Shown here piece after piece: positions 7,479 to 10,603 of a stretch of DNA of 10,603 nucleotides. The position numbers and the translations under genes were made by a program. Source of the DNA: Acidobacteriota bacterium (GTDB lineage: Bacteria > Acidobacteriota > Vicinamibacteria > Vicinamibacterales > UBA823). The DNA lies in NCBI GenBank assembly GCA_002714165.1, contig PAWT01000001.1:17540-28142 (forward strand), given 5' to 3'. Numbering within the stretch: the first letter of the stretch is position 1; each line of letters starts with the position of its first letter. Below the pieces are notes generated by a model that saw nothing but the letters and a program-made list of their open reading frames with translations, was not told where the DNA came from and searched no databases.

Positions 7479-7811
7479 ATGGCTACGTTCAGTGACAAGA
7501 TTCGAATTCGCCTGAAGGCATACGACTACCGGGTGCTTGATCAGTCGACCACGGAGATCGTCGAAACGGCGAAGCGGTCCGGGGCCCAGCTCGCCGGTCC
7601 TATTCCGTTACCCACGGAGAAGAATAAGTGGACGGTTCTACGATCACCGCACGTCGATAAGAAGTCCCGCGAGCAGTTTGAGATCCGTACTCACAAACGA
7701 CTCATTGATATTTTTGAGCCGACGCCACAGACGGTGGATGCACTAATGAAGCTTGATTTGCCTGCGGGCGTGGATGTTGAGATTAAGGCCTTTGGTAAGG
7801 AGCACAAGTAA
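7479..7811 (+). CDS. rpsJ: 30S ribosomal protein S10
   Basis: S10 is a 30S head protein and, as NusE, also part of the Nus antitermination complex and a bridge to NusG. The product is 110 residues, a few more than the usual 102-105, the extra being in a short N-terminal segment (MATFSD) and a lysine-rich C-terminal end (AFGKEHK). Family blocks are [55 protein letters not shown] and [23 protein letters not shown] (7467-7470) lies eight bases before the ATG. It opens the S10 operon, but only 42 bases separate it from fusA, so it may be transcribed together with the str genes. Confidence 0.98.
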   Translation: MATFSDKIRIRLKAYDYRVLDQSTTEIVETAKRSGAQLAGPIPLPTEKNKWTVLRSPHVDKKSREQFEIRTHKRLIDIFEPTPQTVDALMKLDLPAGVDVEIKAFGKEHK

Positions 7812-7830
7812 TTCACGTCCTAAGGACTAT

Positions 7831-7835
7831 GAGGG
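7831..7835 (+). promoter_or_regulatory. Shine-Dalgarno site deciding the rplC start
   Basis: GAGGG lies five bases before the ATG at 7841, an ideal distance. ATG codons at 7829 and 7838 are in the same frame, but the site overlaps the first and is only two bases from the second. The start at 7841 also gives the family N-terminus MVTGIIGKK. Confidence 0.65.
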
Positions 7836-7840
7836 CCATG

Positions 7841-8518
7841 ATGGTCACAGGCATTATAGGAAAGAAAGTTGGGATGACGCAGCTCTTCGATGAGGGTGGC
7901 AGGATCCGACCTGCGACCGTCATTAAAGCTGGGCCTTGTGTGGTCGTGCAGGCCAAAGCGTCGACTCGGGACGGGTATGAGGCTGTGCAACTCGGTCTAG
8001 TCGAGGAGGGGCCAGTTAGGGTGACAAAACCGCTTGCCGGTCATTTCAAAAAATCGGATCTTCCACCGACGAGGATTCTTCGGGAAGTTGCATCAGTACC
8101 CGGCGAGGAACCGGTGAAGCCAGGCGATCAAGTGCTGGTGTCGATGTTCACCGGCGGTGATCGCGTTGATGTAATCGGTACGGGCCGCGGTAAGGGGTTT
8201 CAAGGAGTGATGAAGCGGCACGGATTTTCTGGAGGGCGTGCAACCCACGGGTCCATGTTTCATCGTAGGCCGGGTTCAATTGGTGCTTCGTCGTATCCGT
8301 CTCGCGTTATTAAGGGAATGCGGGGACCAGGTAGGATGGGAGGTCGTCGTGTGACTGTACGCAGCCTGCAGGTGGTACGAGTCGATGAAGAAAACCACTT
8401 ACTGATCGTCCAAGGCGCTGTACCTGGAGCGCCAGGTAGTTATGTGCTTGTTCGGAAGGCAATTGCTGCGAGACCGGTTCAGGTCGGACAGAAAGACGCA
8501 TCTAAGGATAAGAAGTAG
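7841..8518 (+). CDS. rplC: 50S ribosomal protein L3
   Basis: L3 is an early 50S assembly protein that binds the 3' part of 23S rRNA and sends a long loop towards the peptidyl transferase centre. From the ATG at 7841 it has 225 residues and begins [16 protein letters not shown]. The N-terminal beta-barrel half includes [12 protein letters not shown] and KPLAGHFKK. The signature [17 protein letters not shown] starts at residue 113, and the extended-loop region contains [21 protein letters not shown] and [16 protein letters not shown]. The C-terminal tail is lysine-rich (DASKDKK). An upstream in-frame ATG at 7829 would add MRAM; the Shine-Dalgarno position argues against it. rplD starts 33 bases downstream. 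Confidence 0.96.
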   Translation: MVTGIIGKKVGMTQLFDEGGRIRPATVIKAGPCVVVQAKASTRDGYEAVQLGLVEEGPVRVTKPLAGHFKKSDLPPTRILREVASVPGEEPVKPGDQVLVSMFTGGDRVDVIGTGRGKGFQGVMKRHGFSGGRATHGSMFHRRPGSIGASSYPSRVIKGMRGPGRMGGRRVTVRSLQVVRVDEENHLLIVQGAVPGAPGSYVLVRKAIAARPVQVGQKDASKDKK

Positions 8519-8541
8519 CTTAGCTCCGATAACGGTGAGTT

Positions 8542-8545
8542 GGAG
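8542..8545 (+). promoter_or_regulatory. Shine-Dalgarno site deciding the rplD start
   Basis: GGAG lies six bases before the ATG at 8552. A TTG at 8540 in the same frame overlaps this site and would add only METC, so the ATG is preferred. Confidence 0.6.
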
Positions 8546-8551
8546 ACGTGC

Positions 8552-9175
8552 ATGACTGTAGACGTTGTGAATGAACAGAACAAGAAAGTTGGTTCTGTCA
8601 ATCTCGATCCTAAGATATTCGGCGAGCGTGCGAACACCGGGCTTATTTGGGAAGCGGTTGTGTATCAGAATGCGGTCGATCGGCGTGGCACCCATGCGAC
8701 CAAAACCCGTGGTCTCGTTAGTGGCAGCGGCAATAAACCTTGGCGGCAGAAGGGTACCGGAAGAGCGCGAACGGGCGATATTCGGAACCCGATCTGGCGC
8801 AAGGGTGGGACAGTGTTTGGCCCACAGCCTCGGAGCTATGGTTACGCAATGCCGCGAAAGATGCGGCGAGGAGCTCTGCGCGCCGCCTTGTCCCAACGGA
8901 TTTCTGAGAATAGCGTGACTGTGGTGGATAAGTTGGCACTTGGTGAGGTCAAGACAAAACTTGCAGGTGAATTACTCGATCGGCTTGGGGTAAGTCGGAG
9001 CGTTCTAATGGTTGACGTGAGACCAGATAACAAGCTGCTACTGTCGGTCAGGAATATTGAGGGTGTTCGCCTGGTTGGGATGACTCATGTGACGGCGCGC
9101 GACGTTATTGAATCGAGCTCTGTAATTACAACTCAAGCCGCAATTGAGGCGCTACAGGAAGTGTTGGCACAATGA
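8552..9175 (+). CDS. rplD: 50S ribosomal protein L4
   Basis: L4 is an assembly protein of the 50S subunit whose extended loop helps form the constriction of the peptide exit tunnel. The product is 207 residues and starts [19 protein letters not shown]. The tunnel loop contains [18 protein letters not shown] with [13 protein letters not shown] at residues 61-73, the region in which macrolide-resistance changes are known in other bacteria; I see no obvious lesion. The sequence then runs [27 protein letters not shown] and a C-terminal alpha/beta domain. In E. coli L4 also represses the S10 operon from its leader; whether it does so here cannot be told. The stop TGA overlaps the ATG of rplW in ATGA, suggesting translational coupling. 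Confidence 0.97.
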   Translation: MTVDVVNEQNKKVGSVNLDPKIFGERANTGLIWEAVVYQNAVDRRGTHATKTRGLVSGSGNKPWRQKGTGRARTGDIRNPIWRKGGTVFGPQPRSYGYAMPRKMRRGALRAALSQRISENSVTVVDKLALGEVKTKLAGELLDRLGVSRSVLMVDVRPDNKLLLSVRNIEGVRLVGMTHVTARDVIESSSVITTQAAIEALQEVLAQ

Positions 9176-9462
9176 AGCTCACAGAGGTGATCCGACGGCC
9201 ACTTATCACTGAGAAAACCACTGTTATGCGGGAAGACGGCCTGACGCTCGCGTTTCAAGTTGCGATGAATGCAACGAAGATTGAGGTCAAGCAGGCTGTT
9301 GAGCAGTTGTTTAAGACTAAGGTGGCCAGTGTTAGGACTTCGATCACCCATGGTAAGACGAAACGGCAAGGGCGTTTTGTCGGGCAGCGTCCAGATTGGA
9401 AGAAAGCGTACGTCCGTCTTCGTGACGGTGAAAAGATGCCGGAGTTCCTTGAGGGTGCCTAG
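9172..9462 (+). CDS. rplW: 50S ribosomal protein L23
   Basis: L23 lies at the exit of the peptide tunnel and is the docking site for trigger factor and SRP. The product is 96 residues, usual for the family. Conserved parts are [12 protein letters not shown] near the N-terminus, [20 protein letters not shown] in the middle, [18 protein letters not shown] in the rRNA-binding loop and DWKKAYVRL near the end. The start codon overlaps the rplD stop by four bases; AGGAAG (9156-9161), inside the end of rplD, can act as a Shine-Dalgarno. rplB follows after 17 bases. Confidence 0.97.
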   Translation: MKLTEVIRRPLITEKTTVMREDGLTLAFQVAMNATKIEVKQAVEQLFKTKVASVRTSITHGKTKRQGRFVGQRPDWKKAYVRLRDGEKMPEFLEGA

Positions 9463-9479
9463 GTTTAATAAAGGGCAAA

Positions 9480-10316
9480 ATGGCAATTCGTAAATACAAG
9501 CCGACATCGCCAGGCCGGCGGTTCCAAACGGTGCAGACCTTCGATGAGATTACGTCTGTTGAACCGTATAAGCCGCTTACTGAGTCGTTGCATCGCACAG
9601 GTGGTCGGAATAACACCGGGCAGCAGACCTCTTGGTGGCGTGGCGGTAGACACAAGCGTCGGTATCGCATTATTGATTTTAAGCGTTCAAAGCGTGACGT
9701 GCCGGCGACGGTTTCAACAATTGAATACGACCCGAACCGGTCGGCGCGCATCGCCCTAGTGACCTATGCTGATGGAGAGAAGCGGTACATTCTTCAACCA
9801 GAAGGCGTTAAGGTCGGCGATACGATAGTTGCCGGGGATCAAGTCGACATTCTTCGGGGAAATGCACTACCGCTAAAGAATATTCCTCTGGGAACGCAGG
9901 TGCACAATGTTGAGTTACGCCCAGGCAAGGGTGGGCAGATTGCGCGCAGTGCTGGCTCTTCTGTCCAGCTGGTTGCAAAAGAGGGTGCTTACGCGTCGAT
10001 GAGAATGCCTTCGGGTGAAGTGCGTCGTATTAATATTGAATGTTTTGCAACTATTGGTCAGGTCGGCAACCTTGATCATGAAAATGTGTCGATTGGTAAG
10101 GCAGGGCGCAACCGCTGGAAGGGGAAGCGTCCGCACGTCCGTGGTTCGGCCATGAATCCGGTAGACCATCCGCTAGGTGGTGGTGAGGGTAAGACCGCTG
10201 GTGGTCGACACCCGGTGTCTCCTTGGGGCATGCCTACAAAGGGTTACAGAACCCGTAACCGCAAGATGACCGACCGGTTCATTATAAAGCGGCGGGCAAA
10301 GCGCAAGTCGAAGTAG
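9480..10316 (+). CDS. rplB: 50S ribosomal protein L2
   Basis: L2 is a primary 23S rRNA binder needed for subunit joining and for an active peptidyl transferase centre. The product is 278 residues (273-277 is usual) and starts [18 protein letters not shown]. It contains [22 protein letters not shown], the central barrel ([17 protein letters not shown] block as [13 protein letters not shown]), [17 protein letters not shown], and the C-terminal [13 protein letters not shown] at 226-238. His230, equivalent to the functionally important E. coli H229 (numbered without Met), is kept. The second histidine of the common DHPH motif is Leu232 here. The tail is strongly basic (KRRAKRKSK). Only GGG (9473-9475) near the ATG resembles a Shine-Dalgarno. 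rpsS follows after 11 bases. Confidence 0.98.
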   Translation: MAIRKYKPTSPGRRFQTVQTFDEITSVEPYKPLTESLHRTGGRNNTGQQTSWWRGGRHKRRYRIIDFKRSKRDVPATVSTIEYDPNRSARIALVTYADGEKRYILQPEGVKVGDTIVAGDQVDILRGNALPLKNIPLGTQVHNVELRPGKGGQIARSAGSSVQLVAKEGAYASMRMPSGEVRRINIECFATIGQVGNLDHENVSIGKAGRNRWKGKRPHVRGSAMNPVDHPLGGGEGKTAGGRHPVSPWGMPTKGYRTRNRKMTDRFIIKRRAKRKSK

Positions 10317-10327
10317 CGAAGGACACT

Positions 10328-10603
10328 ATGAGTAGATCGCTGAAAAAGGGCCCGTTTGTCGACCTATCGTTGCTTGAGAAGGTCGAGATCATGAATCGTG
10401 GTGGTAGCAAGAAGGTGATCAAGACTTGGTCTCGGCGGTCGACAGTCGTGCCGGAGATGGTCAGTCACACGATCGCCGTTCATAACGGGCGTAAGTTTAT
10501 TCCGGTCTATATCACCGAAAATATGGTGGGTCACAAGTTAGGGGAGTTTTCCCCGACTCGCCAATTCAAGGGCCACACTACCAAGAGTGAAAAGGCTGCC
10601 ACC
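10328..10603 (+). CDS. rpsS: 30S ribosomal protein S19 (3' end beyond window)
   Basis: S19 pairs with S13 in the 30S head and contacts the A-site finger of the 50S subunit. The frame begins at ATG 10328, preceded four bases upstream by GAAGGA (10318-10323), and runs open to the end of the window, giving 92 residues. The sequence starts [19 protein letters not shown] and continues with [48 protein letters not shown]. The usual length is 91-95 residues, so only the stop and perhaps a few residues are missing. The codons for VHNGRKF include a 14-base stretch also found in the rpsG-fusA spacer. By gene order rplV would be expected next. Confidence 0.97.
   Translation, partial: MSRSLKKGPFVDLSLLEKVEIMNRGGSKKVIKTWSRRSTVVPEMVSHTIAVHNGRKFIPVYITENMVGHKLGEFSPTRQFKGHTTKSEKAAT

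Overview
The window is a stretch of the conserved bacterial transcription and translation gene cluster, all on the + strand: rpoC (5' end missing), rpsL, rpsG, fusA, rpsJ, rplC, rplD, rplW, rplB and rpsS (only its last codons missing). This is the end of the rpoBC unit, the str operon and the start of the S10 operon, joined without any gene of another kind. Every protein is full length and keeps its family motifs. There is no mobile element, CRISPR array, tRNA or rRNA.

The organism is a bacterium of roughly even base composition. The beta' subunit carries a large insertion in the trigger loop, as in E. coli and many other Gram-negative lineages. The S12, L3 and EF-G sequences look to me like those of an Acidobacteriota or similar diderm lineage, but that is an impression from memory and is weakly held. 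There is no tuf gene between fusA and rpsJ, so EF-Tu must be encoded elsewhere.

Layout: 1-3846 rpoC; 3847-4288 a 442-base non-coding stretch with several strong hairpins; 4289-4663 rpsL; 4715-5188 rpsG; 5189-5330 a 142-base spacer with hairpins and degenerate copies of the rpsG 3' end; 5331-7436 fusA; 7479-10316 rpsJ, rplC, rplD, rplW and rplB, tightly packed, with rplD and rplW overlapping by four bases; 10328-10603 rpsS. The genes supply RNA polymerase (beta'), the 30S decoding and head proteins (S12, S7, S10, S19), the translocase EF-G, and 50S proteins around the peptidyl transferase centre and exit tunnel (L3, L4, L23, L2).

The coding part is ordinary. What deserves a second look is in the two long spacers. 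The rpsG-fusA spacer repeats the rpsG tail (codons for FAHYRW) twice more, in the same frame, and also holds a segment closely matching part of rpsS. The rpoC-rpsL spacer looks like a structured leader RNA. No complete undescribed system is visible.
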